Positions 25,838-34,589 of a DNA stretch of 64,000 nucleotides are shown in pieces. The stretch lies in assembly GCA_964458265.1 (NCBI GenBank), contig CAYWIF010000004.1, forward strand, positions 1 through 64,000, in the 5' to 3' direction. The number at the start of each line of letters is the position of its first letter. Within the stretch, counting starts at the first letter, position 1. Made by a program: the position numbers and the translations under genes. The notes beneath the pieces were generated by a model, which saw only the letters and a program-made list of their open reading frames with translations, was not told the DNA's origin and did no database searches. This stretch comes from JAGVSR01 sp964458265 (GTDB taxonomy: Bacteria; Pseudomonadota; Alphaproteobacteria; Rhizobiales; Hyphomicrobiaceae).

Positions 25838-27288
25838 CCCGAAAGCGCCGCCATCGGCACGCCCGGCCCCGGATGCACGCTGCCGCCCGCCAGATACAGT
25901 CCCGGTATGCGCGTCTTGCCCCCCGGTCTCGAGAACGACGCCATCCAGCCATGCGTGGCCGCGCCGTAAAGCGCGCCGCCCGTTCCGGGAAAAAGATCGT
26001 TGAACCCCGCCGGCGTCGTCAGCACCGTGTCCGCCGTCGCCCGGTCCACATGAAGTCCAAGGCGCTCCAGCAGCGCAAATGTCCGTGTCTCGCATTCTGC
26101 CGCCTCCGCGCCCGTGTACCGATCCGTATCGCCCGTCGCCGGTGCATTGACGAGCACGAGCAGCCGCTCGCGTCCGCCATGGAATTCCTGTGTCTCGTCA
26201 CTGCGATCCTGCGCGCACACATAGACCGTGGGTTCGCGCGGCAAGCGCGAGCGGCCGAAAATATCATCGAACTCGGCCTTGTAATCGTCCGAAAAGAAGA
26301 CGTTGTGCCTGACGAGCGGGAAGCCGCGCGTCTCAGCGCTCATCGCCCAAGTCATGGCCGAAAGCGAACGCTGGTCGCGCCTGAGTTGCGAAACCGTTGG
26401 AGCGATCGACCGTCCAAACAACCCCGCCGCCACGGCGGCACTATCAGCGTTGACGATAACGTTGCCGGCCTCGATCTCCTCTCCGCTGCGAAGGCGCACG
26501 CCGGAAATTTCACCGGAGCGCGTCAGGACCTCCTCAACCTCCGTGCCATAGGAAAATCGCGCGCCGTTCTCGCGCGCGATCCGCTCCAAAGCCTCGGCCA
26601 GCGCATGCATACCGTCTTCGATGACCCACACACCATCCTGCTCGACATGCGCAACGAGCATCAAAGTCGCCGGCGCGTCGAACGGCGACGACCCGCAATA
26701 GGTCGCGTAGCGCCCGAACAATTGCCGGAGCCGCGGGTCCTTGAAGTGATCGCCCAGTGCCGACCACAGCGTCGAAAACGGCGAGATCCGCCACATGTCG
26801 CCGAGACCCTTCAAGCCCGCGCTGAAGGCGAGCGAAATCGGCGTCGGCTGCGGCGAGCGAATGAAGGGCTCTTCGAGCGTCTGATAAACGTCCCGCGCCC
26901 GCTCGCAGAATGTGCGAAAGCCCTCCGCCTCGCGCGGTCCTGCGAACGCGCCGATGGCATCCGCCGATTGCTCCACGCTCGCAAATAGATCGAGCCGCTT
27001 GCCCCCGCTCCACGCATGCCGGGCGAGAACCGACAGAGGCTTCAGGCGCACCTCGTCGGCGAAGCTCTTTCCCGCATCGCCGAACACGCGCTCGAACACC
27101 CACCGCATGGTGAACACCGTCGGACCCGCATCGACGGGCCGGCCACCGGCGGAAACCTGCCGCATCTTGCCGCCCGGGGCCGCTTGCCGCTCGAAGACGT
27201 GCACGTCGTAACCCGCCCGGGCCAGCTCAAGCGCCGACACCAGTCCCGCGATGCCCGCTCCCACGACGATCACTTTCGCTTTCACCAT
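25786..27288 (-). CDS. crtD: Hydroxyneurosporene/methoxyneurosporene desaturase CrtD
   Basis: CrtD introduces the C-3,4 double bond in hydroxylated acyclic carotenoids. The 500-residue CrtI-family flavoprotein starts MVKAKVIVVGAGIAGLVSAL (FAD motif), followed by APGGKMRQVSAGGRPVDAGPTVFTMR, and ends with LAGGSVHPGPGVPMAALSG, the C-terminal FAD contact of the family. The start at 27288 is chosen as the last methionine before the FAD strand. It is divergent from crtE across a short region with a PpsR palindrome 51 bp upstream, and overlaps crtC by 52 bp. Confidence 0.95.
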   Translation of the reverse strand: MVKAKVIVVGAGIAGLVSALELARAGYDVHVFERQAAPGGKMRQVSAGGRPVDAGPTVFTMRWVFERVFGDAGKSFADEVRLKPLSVLARHAWSGGKRLDLFASVEQSADAIGAFAGPREAEGFRTFCERARDVYQTLEEPFIRSPQPTPISLAFSAGLKGLGDMWRISPFSTLWSALGDHFKDPRLRQLFGRYATYCGSSPFDAPATLMLVAHVEQDGVWVIEDGMHALAEALERIARENGARFSYGTEVEEVLTRSGEISGVRLRSGEEIEAGNVIVNADSAAVAAGLFGRSIAPTVSQLRRDQRSLSAMTWAMSAETRGFPLVRHNVFFSDDYKAEFDDIFGRSRLPREPTVYVCAQDRSDETQEFHGGRERLLVLVNAPATGDTDRYTGAEAAECETRTFALLERLGLHVDRATADTVLTTPAGFNDLFPGTGGALYGAATHGWMASFSRPGGKTRIPGLYLAGGSVHPGPGVPMAALSGWLAAAQLAVDHNSTHL

Positions 27289-27338
27289 GACCGCCGCTTT
27301 TTCTGACGCGCGCACCGTGCCGACACGGTGGACCGCAG

Positions 27339-27356
27339 TGTCTATTTTACTAGACA
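27339..27356. promoter_or_regulatory. PpsR-type operator in the crtD-crtE divergent region
   Basis: TGTCTATTTTACTAGACA is a TGT-N12-ACA palindrome with extended arms TGTCTA/TAGACA. A half-conserved second site (AGA-N12-ACA, 27365-27382) follows after exactly 8 bp. On the minus strand TAAAAT inside the operator could be the crtD -10, with TTGGTC 16 bp upstream as a weak -35. Repressor binding here would block both crtD-crtC and crtE-crtF. Confidence 0.72.
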
Positions 27357-27406
27357 TTCGAAAAAGACCAACTAGGATTACACCTCTGTCGCGAGAGGGG
27401 TCTTCC

Positions 27407-28273
27407 ATGGACGCCACGGCACGTATTGAACAGACCCTGGAAGAAATCCTGACGCGGGCAGAATCCCCAGGCTCTCCTCCAAGACTCGCCGCGGCACTGC
27501 GCTACGCTGTCTTCCCGGGCGGCGCTCGCGTACGTCCGCGGCTTTGCTTGGCCGTGGCTCATGCCTGTGGTGACGATCAACCGGCGCTGGCCGACGCCGC
27601 TGCTGCCTCAATCGAACTTTTGCATTGCTCCTCGCTCGTTCACGACGACCTGCCGTGTTTCGACGACGCCGCGCTGCGTCGGGGCAAGCCGTCTGTTCAC
27701 TTGGCCTTCGGCGAACCTTTGGCGGTTCTCGCCGGTGATGCGCTGATTGTCATGGCCTTTGAGTGTCTCGCAACAGCCGCCGCCGCCGCACCGCTGCGCC
27801 TTCCCGGCGTGTTGTCCAAAATTGCCGGTTCGGTGGGCATGCCATACGGGATCGTGGCGGGCCAGGCATGGGAATGCGAACCCGAAGTCGATCTCGCCAA
27901 ATATCATCGCGAAAAGACGGGCTCGCTCTTTGCCGCTGCGACCGAAGCCGGTGCGCTGGCCGCCGGACAATCCCCCGCCGCGTGGCGCCGCCTCGGCGAA
28001 TGCATCGGCGAAGCCTATCAAGTCGCCGACGATCTGCACGACCTCCTGGGCAAGGCAGCCGACATCGGCAAGCCGTCTGGCCAGGATGCGGCCCACCACC
28101 GGCCGACGGCTTGCAGCCTCGGCATCAAAGGCGCAACGCAGCGCTTGAAGGGCCTGATGCAGGAAGCGATGGAATCGATCCCCGATTGCCCAGGCGCTGA
28201 CGACTTGCGCGCCATCATCCTCGCGGAATCGACCCGCTTCGTGCCCAAGGAACTGGTGCGTCAGGCGGCATGA
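27407..28273 (+). CDS. crtE: Geranylgeranyl diphosphate synthase CrtE
   Basis: CrtE elongates to geranylgeranyl diphosphate, used by CrtB and BchG. The 288-residue trans-prenyltransferase has the first Asp-rich motif DDLPCFDD (80-87), followed by RRGKPSVH, and the second motif DDLHD (208-212). The start MDATARIE lies 50 bp after the crtD/crtE operator; a longer in-frame extension upstream would run through the operator and is rejected. It overlaps crtF by ATGA. Confidence 0.95.
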   Translation: MDATARIEQTLEEILTRAESPGSPPRLAAALRYAVFPGGARVRPRLCLAVAHACGDDQPALADAAAASIELLHCSSLVHDDLPCFDDAALRRGKPSVHLAFGEPLAVLAGDALIVMAFECLATAAAAAPLRLPGVLSKIAGSVGMPYGIVAGQAWECEPEVDLAKYHREKTGSLFAAATEAGALAAGQSPAAWRRLGECIGEAYQVADDLHDLLGKAADIGKPSGQDAAHHRPTACSLGIKGATQRLKGLMQEAMESIPDCPGADDLRAIILAESTRFVPKELVRQAA

Positions 28274-29451
28274 CACGGCCAGGCGGCATCCCCGCCTACG
28301 GCGAATCCGCGGCACCACCCGCAAATGGAGCTTCGCGCGTGCCGTCTCTCGCCGAACGCTGGCTGACGATCCGCAACAAACTGCTCGCCAACCCGCGGTT
28401 CCACGATATCGCCACAAGAACACCGGGCATCCGCGCAATCGCGCGCCGGAAAGCACGCGGCGTTTTCGATCTCGTGTCCGGCTTCATCTATTCACAAGTG
28501 CTACTGGCGTGCGTCCGTCTCGACCTATTCCGGCTGCTTGAACCGCGGCCCCTATCTCTCGACGCCATCGCCGCGCGCACCGGCCTCCCAAATGATTCCG
28601 CCCGCCGCCTGCTCGACGCCGCCGTGTCCCTCGATCTTGTTTGTTGCCTCAGTGATGGCCGCTACGGCCTCGGCGCGAACGGCGCCGCTGTGCTGTCCAA
28701 CCCAGGCATCGCAGCGATGGTCGAGCACAATGCGCTGCTGTACTCCGACCTCGCCGACCCGGTCGATTTTCTCCGCAATCCGGAACGCGAAACGGCTTTG
28801 TCGCGATACTGGGCCTACGCGCAATCGGCCAACCCGTCGGGCCTCCCCGACGCGGCCATTCGCGACTACAGCGTCCTGATGTCGGCATCTCAGCCCCTGG
28901 TCGCCAATGAAATTCTTAGCGCCTATCCGTTGCACAACCACAAGCGCCTGCTCGATGTCGGCGGTGGCGAAGGCCGATTTCTCTGCAGCGTTGCGGAGCG
29001 TTATCCCCACCTCGAACTGATGATGTTCGATTTGCCGGCGGTGGCAGCGCGCGCTCAAAGCAGGATCACGGAAAGCGGCTTTGACAACCGCGCCAAGGCT
29101 TATGGCGGAAATTTTCTCACCGATGCACTCCCGCAAGGAGCCGACATCGTCACTTTGGTCAGAATTCTGCACGATCACGACGATCTTCCTGCCACGCAGC
29201 TTTTGACCAACATCCATCACGCGCTGGCGCCGGGCGGCGTCCTCCTGATCGCCGAACCACTCGCCGGAACGCGCGGTGCGGAACGCATGGGTGACGCGTA
29301 TTTCGGCTTTTATCTCATGGCGATGCGCTCAGGCCGGCCGCGCTCCGTCGAGACCATCGAGCGGATGCTGCACCGCAGCGGCTTTCATGGCATCCGGCAG
29401 ATTTCAACCCGCGTGCCGCTCCAGACCAGCCTGATTGTCGCACAAAGGTGA
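28270..29451 (+). CDS. crtF: Demethylspheroidene/hydroxycarotenoid O-methyltransferase CrtF
   Basis: CrtF methylates the tertiary hydroxyl made by CrtC, giving methoxy carotenoids. The 393-residue class I methyltransferase has an N-terminal winged-helix dimerisation domain (~70-150) and the SAM motif LLDVGGGEGRFL (~225-236), then VRILHDHDD with the acidic/catalytic histidine region. It is coupled to crtE by ATGA and followed after 123 bp by bchC with its own double PpsR operator, the conserved crtEF-bchCXYZ-puf superoperon order. Confidence 0.94.
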   Translation: MTRPGGIPAYGESAAPPANGASRVPSLAERWLTIRNKLLANPRFHDIATRTPGIRAIARRKARGVFDLVSGFIYSQVLLACVRLDLFRLLEPRPLSLDAIAARTGLPNDSARRLLDAAVSLDLVCCLSDGRYGLGANGAAVLSNPGIAAMVEHNALLYSDLADPVDFLRNPERETALSRYWAYAQSANPSGLPDAAIRDYSVLMSASQPLVANEILSAYPLHNHKRLLDVGGGEGRFLCSVAERYPHLELMMFDLPAVAARAQSRITESGFDNRAKAYGGNFLTDALPQGADIVTLVRILHDHDDLPATQLLTNIHHALAPGGVLLIAEPLAGTRGAERMGDAYFGFYLMAMRSGRPRSVETIERMLHRSGFHGIRQISTRVPLQTSLIVAQR

Positions 29452-29459
29452 CTTAAAAC

Positions 29460-29503
29460 TGTTCATCTTGCTTGACACTATTTGCTGTCCGCATAGATTG
29501 ACA
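29460..29503 (+). promoter_or_regulatory. bchC promoter with two tandem PpsR-type operators
   Basis: Two complete TGT-N12-ACA palindromes occur: TGTTCATCTTGCTTGACA (29460-29477) and TGTCCGCATAGATTGACA (29486-29503), separated by exactly 8 bp, the spacing known for cooperative CrtJ/PpsR binding at bchC of Rhodobacter. The first covers a consensus -35 TTGACA (29472-29477), the second a -10 TAGATT (29494-29499), with a 16-bp spacer. Transcription should begin near 29506, leaving a leader of about 70 nt before bchC. Confidence 0.85.
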
Positions 29504-29574
29504 GTTGAAGAAGGAGGCAGGCTTCGGCATTCGCCGCTCGCCCTGGCCTCCCGTAAATCGCGAGTTTTCCTCGG

Positions 29575-30516
29575 ATGAACACCCTCGCTGTCGTGCTCGA
29601 AGAGCCGGAGCGCCTAGTGCTCAGCCGCCTTGCATTGCCGGAGCCGGGCGAGGAAGACGTTGTGGTCGACATCGAATGGAGCGGCATCTCGACGGGCACC
29701 GAACGCCTGCTCTGGTCGGGCCGCATGCCGCCCTTCCCCGGCCTCGGCTATCCGCTCGTTCCCGGCTACGAATCGGTCGGCCGCGTGCGCGAGGCAGGTT
29801 CCCGTTCCGGCGCACGCATCGGGGATCGCGTTTTCGTCCCCGGCGCGCGCTGCTATGGCGACATCAAGGGCCTTTTCGGCGGCGCGTCGTCCCGCGTCGT
29901 GGTTCCGGGCAGCAAGGCAATCCGCTTCGACGAAGGGCTCGGCGAACAAGGTGTCCTCCTCGCGCTCGCCGCCACCGCCTATCACGCGCTTGATGTCGGC
30001 CGCTCTGTCCTGCCGCAACTCGTCATCGGCCACGGCGTCTTGGGCCGCCTCATCGCGCGGCTTGTCATCGCCGTCGGAGGCGAAGCGCCCGTCGTCTGGG
30101 AAACGAACGCCCGCCGGGCCGCCGGCGCGGAGGGATACGCCGTCATCGATCCCACAACCGACATCCGCCGCGGCTACGCCGCCATTTGCGATGTCAGTGG
30201 CGATTCAAAGTTGCTCGACACGTTGATCGCCAAACTCTCGCCCGGCGGCGAAATTGTCCTGGCCGGCTTCTACTCCGAGCCGCTCTCCTTCGCTTTCCCA
30301 CCGGCCTTCATGCGCGAAGCGCGACTTCGCATCGCCGCCGAATGGAAAGAGCACGACCTCGTCGCCGTCCGCGACCTCATCGAGCGGGGCGCACTCTCTC
30401 TCGCAGGCCTCATCACGCATCGCGAACCCGCGACGGCTGCCGGCGAGGCCTATCGTACGGCCTTCACGGACCCTGACTGTCTGAAAATGATCCTCGATTG
30501 GAGAAGCTGTTCATGA
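29575..30516 (+). CDS. bchC: Bacteriochlorophyllide a 3-hydroxyethyl dehydrogenase BchC
   Basis: BchC oxidises the 3-hydroxyethyl group to the acetyl group of BChl a. The 313-residue protein belongs to the medium-chain dehydrogenase fold: GroES-like N-terminus with SGISTGTERLLWSGRMP and GLGYPLVPGYESVGRV, then a Rossmann part (VIGHGVLGRLIARL). The ATG lacks a good ribosome site close by; an AAGGAGG lies about 58 bp upstream in the leader. First gene of bchCXYZ-puf, coupled to bchX by ATGA. Confidence 0.94.
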   Translation: MNTLAVVLEEPERLVLSRLALPEPGEEDVVVDIEWSGISTGTERLLWSGRMPPFPGLGYPLVPGYESVGRVREAGSRSGARIGDRVFVPGARCYGDIKGLFGGASSRVVVPGSKAIRFDEGLGEQGVLLALAATAYHALDVGRSVLPQLVIGHGVLGRLIARLVIAVGGEAPVVWETNARRAAGAEGYAVIDPTTDIRRGYAAICDVSGDSKLLDTLIAKLSPGGEIVLAGFYSEPLSFAFPPAFMREARLRIAAEWKEHDLVAVRDLIERGALSLAGLITHREPATAAGEAYRTAFTDPDCLKMILDWRSCS

Positions 30517-31535
30517 GCGCGTGCGGATCGACGGCGACACTGAACGCTTTGAAGCCATCGATGAAGGATTTCCTTCGCGATGAAGCCTCGCATGAACCCG
30601 ATCCTGTGCCCAAGGCCGGCTCGGAAACGAAAGAGACGCAGATCATCGCCATTTATGGCAAGGGCGGCAGCGGCAAGAGCTTCGCCCTCGCCAACCTCTC
30701 CTACATGATGGCGCAGCTTGGCAAGCGCGTCCTCCTGATCGGCTGCGATCCCAAAAGCGATACGACATCGCTCCTGTTCGGCGGCCGCGCCACACCGACC
30801 ATCATCGAAACCAGCGCCAAGAAGAAACTTGCCGGCGAGGAAATCAAGATTTCCGACGTCTGCTTCAAGCGCGACGGCGTCTTCGCCATGGAGCTTGGCG
30901 GGCCTGAAGTCGGCCGTGGCTGCGGCGGACGCGGCATCATCCACGGCTTCGAAACGCTCGAAAAGCTCGGCTTCCACGAGTGGGGCTTCGACTACGTCCT
31001 GCTCGACTTCTTAGGCGACGTGGTCTGCGGCGGCTTTGGCCTGCCGATCGCTCGCGACATGTGCCAGAAGGTGATCGTCGTCGGCTCGAACGATCTCCAA
31101 TCACTCTACGTCGCCAACAACGTCTGCTCGGCGGTTGAATACTTCCGCAAGCTCGGCGGCAACGTCGGCGTCGCCGGCATGGTCATCAACAAGGATGACG
31201 GCACGGGTGAAGCCCGCGCCTTCGCCGAAGCGGCTGGCATTCCCGTGCTCGCGGCAATCCCGGCGCACGAAGACATTCGCCGCAAGAGCGCCAACTACGA
31301 GATCATCGGTTTGCCGGGCGGCGACTGGGCGCCTCTCTTTGAGGAACTCGCCAACAATGTCGCCACCGCACCGCCCGTCCGCCCCTCGCCGCTTTCGCAG
31401 GACGGCCTGCTTGGTCTGTTCAAGAGCGATGTCGTCGGGCGCAACGTGGTGCTCCAACCGGCAAGTTACGAGGATATGTGCGGCGGATCGGCAATCGTGA
31501 AGCCCTCGCTCGAGGTGATCTACGACACGGTGTGA
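30513..31535 (+). CDS. bchX: Chlorophyllide a reductase iron protein BchX
   Basis: BchX is the NifH-like ATPase that passes electrons to BchY-BchZ for reduction of ring B, the step that commits to bacteriochlorin. The start MSACGSTATL overlaps the bchC stop (ATGA), giving 340 residues. The P-loop is GKGGSGKS (49-56), followed by LIGCDPKSDTTSLLFGG, and the cluster cysteines appear in EVGRGCGGRGII and the later GDVVCGGFGLP. These features separate BchX from BchL at the left edge. Confidence 0.97.
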   Translation: MSACGSTATLNALKPSMKDFLRDEASHEPDPVPKAGSETKETQIIAIYGKGGSGKSFALANLSYMMAQLGKRVLLIGCDPKSDTTSLLFGGRATPTIIETSAKKKLAGEEIKISDVCFKRDGVFAMELGGPEVGRGCGGRGIIHGFETLEKLGFHEWGFDYVLLDFLGDVVCGGFGLPIARDMCQKVIVVGSNDLQSLYVANNVCSAVEYFRKLGGNVGVAGMVINKDDGTGEARAFAEAAGIPVLAAIPAHEDIRRKSANYEIIGLPGGDWAPLFEELANNVATAPPVRPSPLSQDGLLGLFKSDVVGRNVVLQPASYEDMCGGSAIVKPSLEVIYDTV

Positions 31536-31569
31536 ATAAAGAGTTGTCCGGGGCGGGGAGCCTCTCAGC

Positions 31570-33138
31570 ATGACGGCGTTGGACGAAAAAATCGCGGATG
31601 CTAGACCGGTGGAAGCGCCGGCGCCCGCCGATGCGTGCGCGCCGTCGGCATCCAAGGGAGCCGACGGTCTCGGCTGCCACGCCGGCAAGGACGAATTGAA
31701 GAAGGCCGCCGTAGCCGCCGGCAAGAGCGAAACGCTCGATCGCTACGCCGCCGACTATCCGATGGGCCCGCACGATCAGCCCCAGAGCATGTGCCCCGCC
31801 TTCGGCTCCCTGCGCGTTGGCCTGCGTATGCGCCGCACCGCAACCGTGCTGTCCGGTTCGGCCTGCTGCGTTTATGGGCTGACCTTCACGTCGCACTTTT
31901 ATGGTGCCCGGCGCACGGTCGGCTACGTCCCCTTCAATTCCGAGACGCTCGTTACCGGCAAATTGTTCGAAGACATCCGCGACGCCGTCTATAAGCTCGC
32001 CGATCCCGCGCTCTATGACACCATCGTTGTCACCAATCTCTGCGTGCCCACGGCGTCCGGCGTACCGCTCCAGCTCCTCCCGAAGGAAATCAACGGCGTC
32101 CGCATCGTCGGCATCGACGTGCCCGGCTTCGGCGTTCCGACTCACGCGGAAGCCAAGGATGTCCTGGCCGGCGCGATGCTGAAGTACGCGCGCGGTGAAG
32201 CCGAACACGGTCCCGTTTTGGCCCCCCGCACCGGCGTCAGCCTGAAACCCACCGTCACACTGCTTGGCGAAATGTTCCCCGCCGACCCGATGATCATCGG
32301 GTCGCTGCTCGAACCGCTCGGCCTCGCCGCCGGACCGGTCGTCCCGACGCGCGAATGGCGCGAACTCTACGGCGCACTCGATTGCGCCGCGGTCGCAGCG
32401 ATCCATCCTTTCTACACCGCCAGCATCCGCGAATTTGAAGCCGCCGGCCGCAAGATCGTCGGCTCCGCCCCCGTCGGTCTCGACGGCACCGCTGCCTGGC
32501 TCGAAGCGATCGGCGCGGTCTGCAATGTCGGAGCCGAAAAGATCGACGCGGCGAAGGCGAAGTTCCTCCCCGCAATTCGCGGCGCGCTGGCATCGAAGCC
32601 CATCAAGGGCCGCATCACCATGTCGGGCTATGAAGGCTCTGAACTGATCGTCGCCCGCCTCCTCGTCGAAAGCGGCGCGGATGTCCGCTACGTCGGCACC
32701 GCCTGCCCGAAGACGCGCTGGTCGGACGGTGATCGCGAGTGGCTCGAAGCGAAGGGCGTCCACGTCCAGTTCCGCGCGTCCCTGGAACAGGACCTCGCCG
32801 CCTTCCACGAGTTCAAGCCGGATCTGGTCATCGGCACCACGCCCGTCGTGCAGAAGGCGAAGGAAACGTCCACGCCCGCGCTCTATTTCACGAACCTCAT
32901 CTCCGCCCGTCCTTTGATGGGACCGGCCGGCGCAGGTTCGCTCGCCCAAGTCATCAATGCCGCCATCGCCGGCAAGGACCGCTTCGACACCATGTCGGAA
33001 TTCTTCGAAGGCGTCGGCGAAGGCTTCGCCACCGGCGTCTGGGAAGACACGCCCGTCGACCGGCCGGAATTCCGCGCCGAATACAAGCGCCGCATCGAAA
33101 AGGAAGCCAAGAAGCGCAAGGCGGAGGAGATGCTATGA
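31570..33138 (+). CDS. bchY: Chlorophyllide a reductase subunit BchY
   Basis: BchY is the NifD-like catalytic subunit of chlorophyllide a reductase (COR). The 522-residue protein has conserved cysteine motifs PQSMCPAFGSLRVGLRMRR and VLSGSACCVYGLTFTSHF, plus VTNLCVPTASGVPLQLLP, the three segments that supply Fe-S ligands. The N-terminal 50 residues are Ala/Pro-rich and variable. It starts 34 bp after bchX and overlaps bchZ by ATGA. Confidence 0.97.
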   Translation: MTALDEKIADARPVEAPAPADACAPSASKGADGLGCHAGKDELKKAAVAAGKSETLDRYAADYPMGPHDQPQSMCPAFGSLRVGLRMRRTATVLSGSACCVYGLTFTSHFYGARRTVGYVPFNSETLVTGKLFEDIRDAVYKLADPALYDTIVVTNLCVPTASGVPLQLLPKEINGVRIVGIDVPGFGVPTHAEAKDVLAGAMLKYARGEAEHGPVLAPRTGVSLKPTVTLLGEMFPADPMIIGSLLEPLGLAAGPVVPTREWRELYGALDCAAVAAIHPFYTASIREFEAAGRKIVGSAPVGLDGTAAWLEAIGAVCNVGAEKIDAAKAKFLPAIRGALASKPIKGRITMSGYEGSELIVARLLVESGADVRYVGTACPKTRWSDGDREWLEAKGVHVQFRASLEQDLAAFHEFKPDLVIGTTPVVQKAKETSTPALYFTNLISARPLMGPAGAGSLAQVINAAIAGKDRFDTMSEFFEGVGEGFATGVWEDTPVDRPEFRAEYKRRIEKEAKKRKAEEML

Positions 33139-34589
33139 CCCTCGTCCTTGATCACGACAGAGCCGGCGGATACTGGGGCTCGGTCTATGTCTTCACGGCG
33201 ATCAAAGGCCTTCAGGTCATCATCGACGGTCCCGTCGGTTGCGAGAACCTGCCGGTAACCTCGGTGCTTCACTACACCGACGCGCTTCCCCCACACGAGT
33301 TGCCCATCGTCGTCACGGGTCTCTCCGAGGAAGAACTCGGCAAGACCGGCACCGAAGGCGCCATGCGCCGCGCCCACAAGACGCTCGACCCGCACATGCC
33401 GGCCGTCGTCGTCACGGGCTCGATCGCCGAAATGATTGGCGGTGGCGTCACGCCCGAGGGCACCAATATTCAGCGCTTCCTGCCGCGCACCATCGACGAA
33501 GACCAGTGGCAAAGCGCCGACCGCGCCATGACATGGCTGTGGACCCAGTTCGGGCGCAAGAAGATCCCAGCGCAAAAGCCACGCGCCGATGGCCAGAAGC
33601 CCAAGGTCAATATCATCGGGCCCATCTACGGCACCTTCAACACACCGTCCGATCTGGCTGAAATCCGCCGCCTCATCGAAGGCATTGGCGCGGAAGTGAA
33701 TATGGTCTTCCCGCTCGGCTCGCACGTCGCCGACGTGCCCAAGCTCGCCGATGCGGAAGCCAACGTCTGCATGTACCGCGAATACGGCCGCCTGCTTTGC
33801 GAGATGCTGGAGCGGCCCTACCTTCAAGCACCCATCGGCCTGCATTCCACGACGCTATTCCTGCGCAAGCTCGGCGAAATGCTGGACCTTGATCCAGAAC
33901 CCTTCATCTCGAAAGATAAGCACACGACCATCAAGCCAATCTGGGACCTGTGGCGGTCGGTGACGCAGGACTTCTTCGGCACCGCTTCGTTCGGAATTGC
34001 CGCCAACGAAACCTACACCCGCGGCGTTCGCCAGTTCCTCGAAACCGAACTCGGCCTGCCCTGCAACTTCGCGTTCGCCCGTAAACCCGGCGTCAAGCCC
34101 GACAACGATGCTGTGCGCGCCGCAATCAAGGACACGCCGCCGCTCGTGATTTTCGGAAGCTACAACGAGCGCATGTATCTGGCCGAGGCCGGCGGGCGCG
34201 GCGTCTATATCCCCGCTTCGTTCCCCGGTGCCATCATTCGCCGGCACACCGGCACGCCCTTCATGGGCTACGCGGGCGCGACCTATCTCGTGCAGGAAGT
34301 CTGCAACGCCCTGTTCGATGCGCTGTTCCACATTCTTCCGCTCGCCACCGACATGGACAAGGTCGACCCCACTCCGGCTCGCATTCACGCGGAGCTGCCC
34401 TGGGACGACGAAGCCAAGGATGCCTTCGATCGCATCATCGACGAACAACCCATTCTTATTCGCATTTCGGCCGCCAAGCGCCTCCGCGACGCCGCCGAAC
34501 GCACGGCACGCCAGGCCGGCGAGTCCCGCGTCAGCGCACGCCGCCTCGCCCTGGCCCAACCGTTCATCAAGGAAGGACACGCCGCATGA
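33135..34589 (+). CDS. bchZ: Chlorophyllide a reductase subunit BchZ
   Basis: BchZ is the NifK-like partner of BchY in COR. The start MTLVLDHDRAGGYWGSVYVF overlaps the bchY stop and gives 484 residues, the usual size. DGPVGCENLPVTSVLHYTDALPPHELP holds the conserved cluster cysteine. The C-terminus carries the PCP-reductase-like segment (LPWDDEAKDAFDRIIDEQPILIRISAAKRLRDAAE). It overlaps pufQ by ATGA, so bch and puf genes are translated from a shared mRNA. Confidence 0.97.
   Translation: MTLVLDHDRAGGYWGSVYVFTAIKGLQVIIDGPVGCENLPVTSVLHYTDALPPHELPIVVTGLSEEELGKTGTEGAMRRAHKTLDPHMPAVVVTGSIAEMIGGGVTPEGTNIQRFLPRTIDEDQWQSADRAMTWLWTQFGRKKIPAQKPRADGQKPKVNIIGPIYGTFNTPSDLAEIRRLIEGIGAEVNMVFPLGSHVADVPKLADAEANVCMYREYGRLLCEMLERPYLQAPIGLHSTTLFLRKLGEMLDLDPEPFISKDKHTTIKPIWDLWRSVTQDFFGTASFGIAANETYTRGVRQFLETELGLPCNFAFARKPGVKPDNDAVRAAIKDTPPLVIFGSYNERMYLAEAGGRGVYIPASFPGAIIRRHTGTPFMGYAGATYLVQEVCNALFDALFHILPLATDMDKVDPTPARIHAELPWDDEAKDAFDRIIDEQPILIRISAAKRLRDAAERTARQAGESRVSARRLALAQPFIKEGHAA

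Noticed and set aside
25838..26095. Longer CrtC reading with an 86-residue Gly/Arg-rich N-terminus
   Set aside because: It is an alternate frame of crtD; the CrtC family begins close to the GGYAWWYVDALSDDG segment.
31420..32949. 509-codon minus-strand frame opposite bchX and bchY
   Set aside because: Antisense shadow; Gly/Asp/Arg-rich with no family similarity.
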